This document shows positions 18,981 to 27,298 of a stretch of DNA of 64,000 bases, one piece after another. A model generated the notes under the pieces. The model saw only the letters and a program-made list of their open reading frames with translations. It did no database searches and was not told the DNA's origin. Made by a program: the position numbers and the translations under genes. The first letter of the stretch is position 1. Each line of letters begins with the position of its first letter. The stretch comes from CAZGCA01 sp964524145. Lineage in GTDB: Bacteria; Hydrogenedentota; CAZGCA01. Location of the stretch: assembly GCA_964524145.1 (NCBI GenBank), contig CAZGCA010000010.1, positions 1 through 64,000 of the forward strand, in the 5' to 3' direction.

Positions 18981-20848
18981 TATTCGCCTCGCCAGACGAT
19001 ATCGCCGGACCCGAAACTGTGTCTGCCGCCGTCATCAGTAAGATTGCTGCCGACGCTGTACAGGAGAAAACCGTCGTCTGACGGCTGGTACTGGTACGCC
19101 TTGCCGGTGAACGGATCGACGGGCAACGACCCTCCGAGCTCCGGGACGATGGCGTCCAGATCTTCCGGATACGTTCCGGTGCTTGCTTTGTATTGCTCGA
19201 CCAGGATGCCCATCTGCATCAGGTCGAGCGTTGCCTCGTGTCGGGCCTGAGCTTCGCACGTGCCGGACAGTCCGGAGACGATATGCATCTTTGCCAAAAT
19301 CCGCGTGTTGGGCAGGTTTCTGGTTTCTGTCTCGAGCCGCATGAGCTGCGGTGCGGCTTCGTAGTAGGGCAGCTCGGCCGCGGAACTTGCCCGGCTCATA
19401 ATGTCGATGTACGCCGCTCCGTCCATGTTCAGCCACGGCCTCCCCAGCGTGCTCTTGTACGTGGTAAGAAAGAGCCGCTCCACGGTGTCTGAAGAGTCGA
19501 TGAGCTCACTGAACAGGTCGAGCATCTCCGGGTCGCGAGTCCGCAGGTCCGAGAAGGACTGGAGCGCCATGTACAACTCTCCCGCGAGCGACTCGCCCAA
19601 CGCGTGCCGGTTATACGCCTGGGCAGCGTGGGCCATCAGCCGCTGCGTCTGTTCACGGGTAAGGTCGCCGGCGTCGAACAACGATTGGAACGTGCTGGTC
19701 ATGGTGGCGTATGTGTCTGTGCGTAAGCGCTGCGATGCCAGGAGAGGTTCATTCGCCAACGCGTCCCCGAGCTTCATCCCGGCGATGATGTCGTCAAACG
19801 CCTCGGATTTGTTCCCTTGCGACGCCATGACGACGGCATCCAGCCGAAGCAGCGCGGCGCACCTGTGCAACGGCGAAATATGGTGCGGTTCCAGGTCTAA
19901 CCCTTCCGAGAAATCGAGCACACAAACCGGGCCGCCGCGGTCTGCCATCTCTCTGATCTCGCCCAACAGATCGCGGTTCGCAGCCAGAACCTCCGCGATG
20001 CTCGACAGTTCGTCGTCCGGCCACTTGTAACCGGGCCGCCGCGAAAGAGCGCTGTATAGATCCAGCCCTGGTTGCCGCGCGCGAGCGTTCAGCATCATAC
20101 TCCTCAGCCTCGACGCCCTATCATCAGTTGGCTGCCGCAACCCCTCGCCCGGCCCCACAAACCCCTGTTCTCCTACCACCACGCGTTGTGGCCTCGAGGC
20201 AACCAGCCCTGGTTGCCGCGCGCGAGCGTTCAGCATCATACTCCTCAGCCTCGACGCCCTATCATCAGTTGGCTGCCGCAACCCCTCGCCCGGCCCCACA
20301 AACCCCTGTTCTCCTACCACCACGCGTTGTGGCCTCGAGGCAACCAGCCCTGGTTGCCGCGTGCGAGCGGCCTCCATCATTCTCCTCAACTGCGACGCTC
20401 TATCATCAGTTGGCTGCCGCAACGTCAGGCCTGAAAAACCCCCAAACCCCTGTCCTCCTACCACCACGCCTTGCGGCATCGAGGCGGCCAGCACCGTTTC
20501 CAGGTGTTCGAACAGACGCTGGTATCCCACTATGATCTCCATGGCGTCTTCTGGAAACACGGCCAACTGCGAAACATCCTGCTGCCCGGGCCGCAACGCC
20601 CGCGTGGTGATATCCGAACCTTCGTCAAAGAAGAAGCTCCAGTCGCCGGAAAGTTCTGCAACAAGTGTCTGGTATGCGTCTATCGCTGCCGGTCTCCTGA
20701 CCTGGGCGAGATTTGCGGCAAGCCTCTGTTCCGCCAGGTACGTGAACGAGACACCGGCCGTTATAACACATCCCAGCACAGCGACGACTATGACGAGCAG
20801 CCGCGTGGCCGACCGCTGCATCGCGTGGCTCCGTTTCTCGTCTCTCAC
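18980..20848 (-). CDS. Paralogous membrane protein with internal 47-residue repeats, copy 3
   Basis: A 622-residue member of the same family, about 150 residues longer than its sisters. The extra length comes from a repeat block at residues 121-262: one diverged unit and two identical 47-residue units containing VVVGEQGFVGPGEGLRQPTD and RASRLRSMMLNARARQPGL. The N-terminal helix is at residues 17-36, and the conserved end PVDPFTGKAYQYQPSDDGF is intact. The GTG start overlaps the preceding gene's TGA by four bases. The frame is kept through the duplication, so the gene seems functional. Unknown role. Confidence 0.8.
   Translation of the reverse strand: MRDEKRSHAMQRSATRLLVIVVAVLGCVITAGVSFTYLAEQRLAANLAQVRRPAAIDAYQTLVAELSGDWSFFFDEGSDITTRALRPGQQDVSQLAVFPEDAMEIIVGYQRLFEHLETVLAASMPQGVVVGGQGFGGFSGLTLRQPTDDRASQLRRMMEAARTRQPGLVASRPQRVVVGEQGFVGPGEGLRQPTDDRASRLRSMMLNARARQPGLVASRPQRVVVGEQGFVGPGEGLRQPTDDRASRLRSMMLNARARQPGLDLYSALSRRPGYKWPDDELSSIAEVLAANRDLLGEIREMADRGGPVCVLDFSEGLDLEPHHISPLHRCAALLRLDAVVMASQGNKSEAFDDIIAGMKLGDALANEPLLASQRLRTDTYATMTSTFQSLFDAGDLTREQTQRLMAHAAQAYNRHALGESLAGELYMALQSFSDLRTRDPEMLDLFSELIDSSDTVERLFLTTYKSTLGRPWLNMDGAAYIDIMSRASSAAELPYYEAAPQLMRLETETRNLPNTRILAKMHIVSGLSGTCEAQARHEATLDLMQMGILVEQYKASTGTYPEDLDAIVPELGGSLPVDPFTGKAYQYQPSDDGFLLYSVGSNLTDDGGRHSFGSGDIVWRGE
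20063..20488 (-). repeat. Tandem 141-bp duplication inside a coding region
   Basis: Bases 20063-20203 and 20204-20344 are identical over 141 bases as read by eye. Bases 20345-20488 are a clearly related but diverged third unit. A period of 141 (47 codons) keeps the frame. Perfect identity between two copies next to a diverged one points to a recent tandem duplication, or to a copy-number-variable region. Confidence 0.9.
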
Positions 20849-22290
20849 TCTTCACCTCGCCATACGATATCGCCGGACCTGAACTCATGTGTGCCGCCGT
20901 CGTCGATCAGGTTCTGCCCGATGCTGTACAGAAGGAAGCCGTCGTCTGAAGGTTGGTACAGGTACGGATTGCCGGTAAACGGGTCGACGGGCAGCGAACC
21001 GCCGAATTCCGGGGCAATGGCATCCAGGCTTTCCGGATACGATCCGGTGCGCGCATGGTGTTGTTCCACGAGAATGCCCATTTGCATCAGGTCGAGTATG
21101 GCTTCGTGCCGTGCCTGCGACTCGTACGCGCGCATCAAGCCAGGTATCAGCCTGTCCGAGAGAACCCGCGTGGGCGCCAAGCTCGAAAAATCCATCTCTA
21201 TCTGATTCATCTCGGGTGCAGCCTCGTAATACGGTTGCTCGGCAGCCGAACAGAGTCGGCCTATGAGGTCGGCGTACGCTGCCTCGTCCATGTTCAGCCA
21301 GGGCCTTCCCAACGGACTCCTGTAGAAGTCTCGGATCAATTCATCGATCGTGTCTGGAGCTCCAGCTCCAAGGTAGAACGCCAAATCAAACGCATCCCGT
21401 TTGGCGGGGTTAGGTTCACGGAGACCGGAGAAGATCTGGAGGCCCATATGCAGTTCTCCGGCCAACGAATCGGCGAAGGCACGCCGGTCGCGCCCCCGGG
21501 CGATCTGCATCATGAGCCGGCGGGTCTGTTCCGGTGAAAGGTCCGCGCCCTCGAGCGAAACCTGCAGCCCACTGCTTAGGATGCCGTTCATCGCTATCCG
21601 CACGAACTGGCTGATAAGCACAGGTTCCTGCTTCAACGCCTCGCCCAGTTTCATCCCGGCAATAACGTCCTCGAACGCCTCGGTCTTGTTCCCTTCCATC
21701 GCCTTGATGATTGCGTCGGCACGAAGCAGTCTGGCGCACTCACGCATTGGAGCGAGATGCGGCAGGTCCATCGCCAACCCTTTCGAGAAATCGAGCGGAT
21801 AGACGGGGCCGCCGCGCTCGGAAAGCTGCCGGATTTCGCGTACCACATCCTGGTTTTCGGCCAGCAATTCGGCAACCTGTTGCCGCGTTTCGTCACTCCA
21901 GTCATGCCACCGTTGTGGAACATCCTGCCAGGGAACGTCGCTGGCTCGTAGCGGCTTCAACGTCGTAAAGAGAAGCTGATCGTACCCTTCCATGATCTCC
22001 ATCGCGTCTTCCGGAAACCCCTCGAATGGCGAGGTTCTTTGTTGCCCGGCATCGTCTGCGCTCTCCTCGGTGAAAACGCTCCAGTCGCCGGAAAGCTCAG
22101 CGTAGAGCCTCTCGTACGCGTCTATCGTTGCGGGCTTCCGAACGTTCGCAAGCTTCGAAGCGAGGTTCTTTTCCGTGACAAGCACAAATGAGACGCAGGC
22201 CGCGATAACGAATCCTGCCACGGCGGCAAGTATGAGTACCGGCCGTCCAACGGACCGCTGCGTTCCACGTGTTGCTCTGTCGTCTTTCAC
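20845..22290 (-). CDS. Paralogous membrane protein with GspG-like C-terminus, copy 2
   Basis: A 481-residue member of the family. Membrane helix at residues 17-36 (ILAAVAGFVIAACVSFVLV). A shared middle region has the phrase RGGPVYPLDFSKGLAMDLPH near 175 and AFEDVIAGMKLGEAL near 225. The conserved C-terminus contains PVDPFTGNPYLYQPSDDGF and ends GDIVWRGEE. The GTG start overlaps the first gene's stop by four bases. The block IAGMKLG(D/E)AL occurs in all four paralogues and may be a family signature. Function unknown. Confidence 0.8.
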   Translation of the reverse strand: MKDDRATRGTQRSVGRPVLILAAVAGFVIAACVSFVLVTEKNLASKLANVRKPATIDAYERLYAELSGDWSVFTEESADDAGQQRTSPFEGFPEDAMEIMEGYDQLLFTTLKPLRASDVPWQDVPQRWHDWSDETRQQVAELLAENQDVVREIRQLSERGGPVYPLDFSKGLAMDLPHLAPMRECARLLRADAIIKAMEGNKTEAFEDVIAGMKLGEALKQEPVLISQFVRIAMNGILSSGLQVSLEGADLSPEQTRRLMMQIARGRDRRAFADSLAGELHMGLQIFSGLREPNPAKRDAFDLAFYLGAGAPDTIDELIRDFYRSPLGRPWLNMDEAAYADLIGRLCSAAEQPYYEAAPEMNQIEMDFSSLAPTRVLSDRLIPGLMRAYESQARHEAILDLMQMGILVEQHHARTGSYPESLDAIAPEFGGSLPVDPFTGNPYLYQPSDDGFLLYSIGQNLIDDGGTHEFRSGDIVWRGEE

Positions 22291-23624
22291 TGCTCACCCC
22301 GCCAGACTATATCGCCCGACCTGGAGTCGTGTCTGCCGCCGTCGTCGATCAGGTTCTGCCCGATACTGTACAGAAGAAAACCGTCATCTGAGGATTGGTA
22401 CAGGTACGGCTCGCCGGTAAACGGGTCGACCGGCAGCGACGTGCCGAGGTCCCGCGCAATGACATCGAGGCTTTCCGGATACGAGCTCGTTCGCGCGTGA
22501 TGTTGTTCGATCAGGATACCCAACTGTATCAGGTCAAGCATGGCTTCGTGCCGCGCCTGCGCTTGGCAGCTCTGGGCAAACGCAGGCGCCAGAATACCTT
22601 TTGCCATCCCGGTGCGCGGCAAGAGCCAGGGACCTCCTCCTCCCTCGATCCGGTTGAGTTCCGGCGCTGCCTCGTAGTACGGCAGTCCGGCTGCAGAGAT
22701 CACCCGGCTCATCACTTCGATGTGCCCTCCCTTGTCCGCGTTCAGCCACGGTCTTAACGGAACACCAAGGATCCTGCCTGCAGTCCCTCCCGATATCTCG
22801 ACGTCCGGGAATTGATCGAGCCCGAGATACAATTCACCGGCGAGCGATTCGGCGAACGCGTTGCGGCGGTCGGCATGATCAATTTGGCCCATGAGCTGAC
22901 TGGTGAGTTCAGGGGACAGGTCGCCCCCGTCGAGAGAGTTCTGCACGGCGTCGCACATGGTCCCGTAGAGTGCGAAGCGCACGAGCTGCGAGATGAGCAT
23001 AGGTTCCTGCGCCAGCGCGTCGCCGAGCTTCATTCCGGCGATGATGTCTTCGACAGCCTCAGAGTGGTTGCCTTCGCTCGCTTTAGTGACGGCATCAGCG
23101 CGCAGCAACCTGCAGCACGATCGCAATGTATCAAGATGCTGGAGGTCGACTGCAAAACCTTGCGACAAATCGAGCGCGGATAATGGCCCGCCGCGGTTCG
23201 CCATCCGCTGGATCTCGCCAACGAGATCCTGGTGATTGCCGAGGAACTCCGCCACGCGGCGCCGCTGTTCGTCGCTCCAGTCGTCCGGAGGGTCCTGGTA
23301 AGAAGAGTCGTAATCCGCCAACCCCTCAATCCGCTCGATCCGTTTGAACAGACGATCATATCCGGCGACGATCTCTGCCGCGTCTTCCGGGAACCCTTTG
23401 AATTCCGAGTCGTCCTGCGGCCCGAACTGCGGGACCGTCCCTGCTACACCGGAAAGCTCCGCTGTGAGTTGCTGGTACGCGTCTATCACGGCAGGTTTCT
23501 TGACTTTGGCAAGCTTAGCGGCAAGGTTTCGTTCCGTAAGAGCCAGAGACAGCACGTAGAGGGTCGCCAGGCAGCCGAAGACAACCAGAGCGATTACCCA
23601 CCGGAGAGATGACTTCTTCTGCAT
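22287..23624 (-). CDS. Paralogous membrane protein with GspG-like C-terminus, copy 1
   Basis: A 445-residue protein, first gene of the four-gene overlapping operon. Its ATG at 23624 is preceded by GGAGG, the only strong independent ribosome site in the set. N-terminal helix at residues 8-27 (WVIALVVFGCLATLYVLSLA). The conserved middle (RGGPLSALDLSQGFAVDLQH) and end (PVDPFTGEPYLYQSSDDGF, GDIVWRG) are present. Sister genes start with GTG inside the previous gene's stop, so the whole set is probably made in fixed ratio. No known domain is recognised other than the pseudopilin-like end. Confidence 0.82.
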   Translation of the reverse strand: MQKKSSLRWVIALVVFGCLATLYVLSLALTERNLAAKLAKVKKPAVIDAYQQLTAELSGVAGTVPQFGPQDDSEFKGFPEDAAEIVAGYDRLFKRIERIEGLADYDSSYQDPPDDWSDEQRRRVAEFLGNHQDLVGEIQRMANRGGPLSALDLSQGFAVDLQHLDTLRSCCRLLRADAVTKASEGNHSEAVEDIIAGMKLGDALAQEPMLISQLVRFALYGTMCDAVQNSLDGGDLSPELTSQLMGQIDHADRRNAFAESLAGELYLGLDQFPDVEISGGTAGRILGVPLRPWLNADKGGHIEVMSRVISAAGLPYYEAAPELNRIEGGGGPWLLPRTGMAKGILAPAFAQSCQAQARHEAMLDLIQLGILIEQHHARTSSYPESLDVIARDLGTSLPVDPFTGEPYLYQSSDDGFLLYSIGQNLIDDGGRHDSRSGDIVWRGEQ

Positions 23625-24100
23625 CGTGCGCCTCCAACACTCCGTTCGGGAAGGACGTCCAGGACGCTTCTGTCACTAGGATTATACGCCCCCCAACGCT
23701 GAACGTTCAAAGGAATGACGCAGGTGTCGCGCAACGAAATGACACCGTCCGGGTGGCACAGGCTTCCAGCCTGTGTCTGAAGTCTGGGCTTGTCCATCCA
23801 ATCGGCCAGACCAGACTCCCTGAAGCGGAGCAATTTGCATGGCCACCTCCCGTTCGTATGGTTCTTGGGCAAGATGCCCAAGCCACGGGGAAGATGCTCC
23901 CCGAAGGGGAGCAATTTGAATAGCCGCAGGTGTAACCTGTGGAAACGATGCGAACAAGAGTATCAACCCTGAAAGGGTTGAACGTGGAAACCGCAAAGCG
24001 CGGATCGAAACGTCCGATCACACGGTTGATCGTCGTGCCGTGCCGTGGTAGCATGTGGTGGAAGAAACCGGTTTGGCAGAACGCTTATTGGGGAGGTGGG
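23625..24100. other. Intergenic repeats upstream of the DUF2851 gene
   Basis: No gene seen in this 476-base divergent gap. It holds the CTTGGGC stem-loop at 23864-23882 and the long dispersed repeat at 23898-23942. A related fragment, GGCACAGGCTTCCAGCCTGTG, occupies about 23754-23774 and is itself a palindrome. Confidence 0.55.
23898..23942 (+). repeat. Dispersed repeat, copy 2
   Basis: This is the plus-strand counterpart of 297-341: CCCCGAAGGGGAGC, then AATTTGAATAGCCGCAGGTG, then a tail matching closely. The copies lie 23.5 kb apart in inverted orientation. Confidence 0.75.
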
Positions 24101-25657
24101 ATGGCGAGGGAGACGCCCGCACGGTTCTCGGACGCGTACCCGCACACGGTACGCCGCACGTTCCTTGTGAGGGAAGCCCCGACCGCTCGCGAGACGGGTC
24201 AGAGACGGAATCTTCCCGAGAAGATCGTAAGCTGCCTCTGGTACGAGGGAAGGTTCAGCGGCCACGAGCTTGTCTGCGACGACGGGACGAAAGCCGAGGT
24301 GGTGTCGCCGGGCTGGTGGAACCTCGAGGGAGGACCGGATTTCCACGATGCCCAGATACGGTTCGTCACGCCGGGCGGCTCGCGACTGGTGACGGGCGAC
24401 GTCGAGATACATCTCACGGCAGGCGACTGGCGCGCTCACGGCCATCATACCGACCCGCGCTACGACAACGTGGCACTGATCGCGACGCTCTACGAGCCGC
24501 GACGCGTTCCGGCAGCGAAGAACAGCAAAGGCGACCGGCTGCGGCAGGTCTTTCTCGAAAAACAGTTTCTCGACCTGGTCAGGCGCGAGGCACGGCGTAT
24601 CGATCCCGACGACTACCCGTATTCGCGGCCCGACAACGTCGGCCACTGCTGCTTGACGCTCGCGCAGTCCGGCACGGAACGTATCAAGCAGGTGCTCGAT
24701 CTCGCGGGCGACTGGCGTATGGTGGCGAAATCCGAATCGTTTGCCGAGATGATAGCCGGCGACGGTCTCGACCAGACCTATTACGCGGGGATAATGCGGG
24801 CGCTCGGGTACAAAAGCTTCAAACGGGAGTTCGGTGAGCTTGCGTCGCGGGCGCCGTACGCGCTCCTTCGCGAACTTGGCCGTTCCGCCGGTGTCGCCGC
24901 CGATCCGGTGCTGACCATCCAATCCATTCTGTTCGGTGTGGCGGGTCTGACACCGAAACGCCTGAAAACGGAAAAGGACGATCTCCAGCTCGCCAGGCAT
25001 GTTAGGGATATCCGGTCGAGCTGGCGTCAGCTGAAGAAGTACTTCTCCGACGCGGACAGTATGGACAGGGCTGCATGGTCCGGACGAGCCGTGAGGCCCG
25101 CAAACACGCCCGCGAGACGTATTGCGGGCGCTGCGCACCTCCTTGCCCGGTTCGGTGACGTCGGCATCTCGCAGAAGATTATCGAGACCGTTCGCTCTTC
25201 CACCAACAAACGCGGAGGCACGAAGGCGTTGCAGGACCTGTTCACGGTAGACGCGCCGGGCGATTACTGGACGTCGCACAGCAAGTGGGGCGGCGCGAGG
25301 CTCGGTCGTCCGCTGAAGCTCATCGGAAAGAGCCGCGCGCTCGCGATCATCGTCAACGCGGTAGTTCCTGCGACCCTTGCTCACGCCCGCCGGTCGAAGG
25401 ACAGGGAACTCGAAACGAAGCTCTTTGAACTATACTCGGGGCTGCCGCGACTGCCTGCGAATTCCGTGACCCGGCTCATGACGCACAGGATATTCGGCAT
25501 GCAGACGAAATCGTCAGAAGATCCCGCCGCCTGCGATACAAGGAAGGTACTCTGCAACGCGCGTCGCGAACAGGGTCTCATCCAGCTGTTTAACGATTGG
25601 TGCTCGCAAAACCCCACCTGCGCGAACTGCGCCGTTCTGCCGTTGCTCTCAAACTGA
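24101..25657 (+). CDS. DUF2851 family protein
   Basis: A 518-residue soluble protein. The N-terminal part contains GPDFHDAQIRF, TGDVEIHL and DWRAHGHHTDPRYDNVALI, the hallmark block of the DUF2851 family. Its conserved acidic and histidine residues suggest a nuclease-like or metal-binding fold. The C-terminus has a cysteine cluster (CNARREQGLIQLFNDWC, then CANC). The ATG at 24101 is chosen because GGGGAGGTGGG lies immediately upstream; longer in-frame versions run into repeat DNA. Biochemical function is unknown. It stands alone between divergent and convergent neighbours. Confidence 0.88.
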   Translation: MARETPARFSDAYPHTVRRTFLVREAPTARETGQRRNLPEKIVSCLWYEGRFSGHELVCDDGTKAEVVSPGWWNLEGGPDFHDAQIRFVTPGGSRLVTGDVEIHLTAGDWRAHGHHTDPRYDNVALIATLYEPRRVPAAKNSKGDRLRQVFLEKQFLDLVRREARRIDPDDYPYSRPDNVGHCCLTLAQSGTERIKQVLDLAGDWRMVAKSESFAEMIAGDGLDQTYYAGIMRALGYKSFKREFGELASRAPYALLRELGRSAGVAADPVLTIQSILFGVAGLTPKRLKTEKDDLQLARHVRDIRSSWRQLKKYFSDADSMDRAAWSGRAVRPANTPARRIAGAAHLLARFGDVGISQKIIETVRSSTNKRGGTKALQDLFTVDAPGDYWTSHSKWGGARLGRPLKLIGKSRALAIIVNAVVPATLAHARRSKDRELETKLFELYSGLPRLPANSVTRLMTHRIFGMQTKSSEDPAACDTRKVLCNARREQGLIQLFNDWCSQNPTCANCAVLPLLSN

Positions 25658-25704
25658 ACTGCACCGATGGTTCCGGTAGAGCTGTGGTGAGAAATGCGGC
25701 TGAG

Positions 25705-27096
25705 TCAGTCGGAGCTGCTGTCCTGGAGCACCGGGTAGAACCACACGATACAGAGAGCCACCAGTCCGAACAGCGAACCGATGGGGCCGACGAGAAGGAT
25801 TCCCATAGGCGACTCGATCGAGTTGCCCCATATGTCCATCGGGATCGTGGCCACGTACACCGCCAGGGCCTGGCCACTCTTCCACGAGACGCCGCTGAGA
25901 CCGCAATAGATGCCTTCCCGGCGTTCGCCGGTGAGCCGTTCGTCCAGATCGATGATCTCTCCTATCAGAGGCATGTACAGCATGAACAGAGCGCCCTGGC
26001 CGACACCGACCAGGCTGAACGCGGCCACACTCAGAAAGGTCTTGACCGTCGTCGAGCAGGGAAGCATTGAAATCACGTACAGCCCCGGCATCAGGATCGT
26101 GATAAGCGCCATGGCCATGAACAACAACCATTTGTTCGGTATCCGTTTCGAGAGCACGGGCATCAACGGGAGTGCCAGCAAGGCCGCGCCGACGAACGGG
26201 CCCATTAACAGCGACACCGTTGTTTCGTCGCCGCCAAGACTGACTTCAACCCAGTAAGGCAGCGTTTTCTGGACCGCCAGGAACCCGATATTGAAACATA
26301 GCGTGGCCGCGATCCACATGAGAAACACCCGGTTCTTGAGAGCCGCCAGCAGTTGGCCAAGCGGGGGCATCCTGGCCTCGTCCTGAACGGGCCGATGGCG
26401 TTCGCGCAACACCCATGCCGGCACCTGGAGCAGAAGCAGTGCGGACACGCACAGAATGATGGCCGTCCGCTGATACCCCAGGTTGGAATAGGTCGGCGGA
26501 TCAACGTGGCGGGCCGGATCAAGTGCGTCGATCATGATTCCGGGCAGAACCGCCGTGCACGTTATCCCTATCATCATGCCCGCGGCAAGGTACGTCCCGA
26601 GCTTGACCCGGTCTTCGCGTGACCGGGCGATCTCGGGTCCCAACGAGTTCAACGGCACCGAGTATATGGTCAGAAACAGCCAGTGCAGGCATATCACCGT
26701 CGCGCCATAGAGAAAGTTCTGCCCGGATTCCCCTTGAACCGGGGGATACCAGAATGCGATGCCCGTGCCCGTCATCAGGATCGAGCCCCAGAAGATGAAG
26801 GGACGCCGGCGCCCGGCGATGGGCACGAGGCGGTACCAGCTCGGCCTAGTGCTGGTCCGGTCCGACCAGATCCCCACGAGCGGGTCGGTGATAGCGTCAA
26901 ACACCATCCCGATGAAGAAGATGGTGCCCACCGTAGACACCGCGACATAGATCGTGCGGCCGGCGTTCTGCGAAGGCGAGTAGAAGTATGCACCCCACTG
27001 GTGGATGACCTCTCCTGACACCGCCATGCCGACCGCGGCTATGGCGAAGGTGAGCCCCTCAACCCACGAGAACTCCTTCTCAGATCGGTGCACCAT
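25705..27096 (-). CDS. MFS transporter of the GPH (MelB-like) sugar:cation symporter family
   Basis: A 463-residue inner-membrane protein with about 12 hydrophobic segments. The family signature is between helices 2 and 3: DAITDPLVGIWSDRTSTR near residues 67-84, followed by GRRRPFIFWG near 95. It would import a glycoside, pentoside or hexuronide with Na+ or H+. The ATG at 27096 sits only one base after AAGGAGT, so the next codon, GTG, could be the real start. It runs in the same direction as the isomerase-like gene upstream, from which it is separated by repeat debris. Substrate is not predictable. Confidence 0.88.
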   Translation of the reverse strand: MVHRSEKEFSWVEGLTFAIAAVGMAVSGEVIHQWGAYFYSPSQNAGRTIYVAVSTVGTIFFIGMVFDAITDPLVGIWSDRTSTRPSWYRLVPIAGRRRPFIFWGSILMTGTGIAFWYPPVQGESGQNFLYGATVICLHWLFLTIYSVPLNSLGPEIARSREDRVKLGTYLAAGMMIGITCTAVLPGIMIDALDPARHVDPPTYSNLGYQRTAIILCVSALLLLQVPAWVLRERHRPVQDEARMPPLGQLLAALKNRVFLMWIAATLCFNIGFLAVQKTLPYWVEVSLGGDETTVSLLMGPFVGAALLALPLMPVLSKRIPNKWLLFMAMALITILMPGLYVISMLPCSTTVKTFLSVAAFSLVGVGQGALFMLYMPLIGEIIDLDERLTGERREGIYCGLSGVSWKSGQALAVYVATIPMDIWGNSIESPMGILLVGPIGSLFGLVALCIVWFYPVLQDSSSD

Positions 27097-27223
27097 ACTC
27101 CTTCTGGACGAGCGTCGGACGCAGGGGCAACGTTAATAGAACCCTTCCCTCTTCTTGGTCGGGGGCTAATGGTATCATGGCGGCGCGGCAGCGTCAAATC
27201 GAGCCGCAAAGACCGGCTACCAC

Positions 27224-27274
27224 GCACTGGACGATGTTAGAACTCTGGCAGCGCCTCTCAGGTCCGCTGCTTAG
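27224..27274 (+). pseudogene. Stump of a serine recombinase C-terminus, copy A
   Basis: Sixteen codons plus stop read ALDDVRTLAAPLRSAA. They match the last residues of the recombinase fragment at 30713-31297 (ALDDVRTLEVALRKVA) at protein and DNA level; the core ACTGGACGATGTTAGAACT is exact. No upstream recombinase sequence remains here. Confidence 0.7.
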
Positions 27275-27298
27275 TTGAAGCTCGATTGTCTTGTTCGG

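Noticed and set aside
23963..25384. Minus-strand frame of about 470 codons opposite the DUF2851 gene
   Set aside because: Shadow of a gene with clear family motifs and a strong ribosome site on the plus strand.
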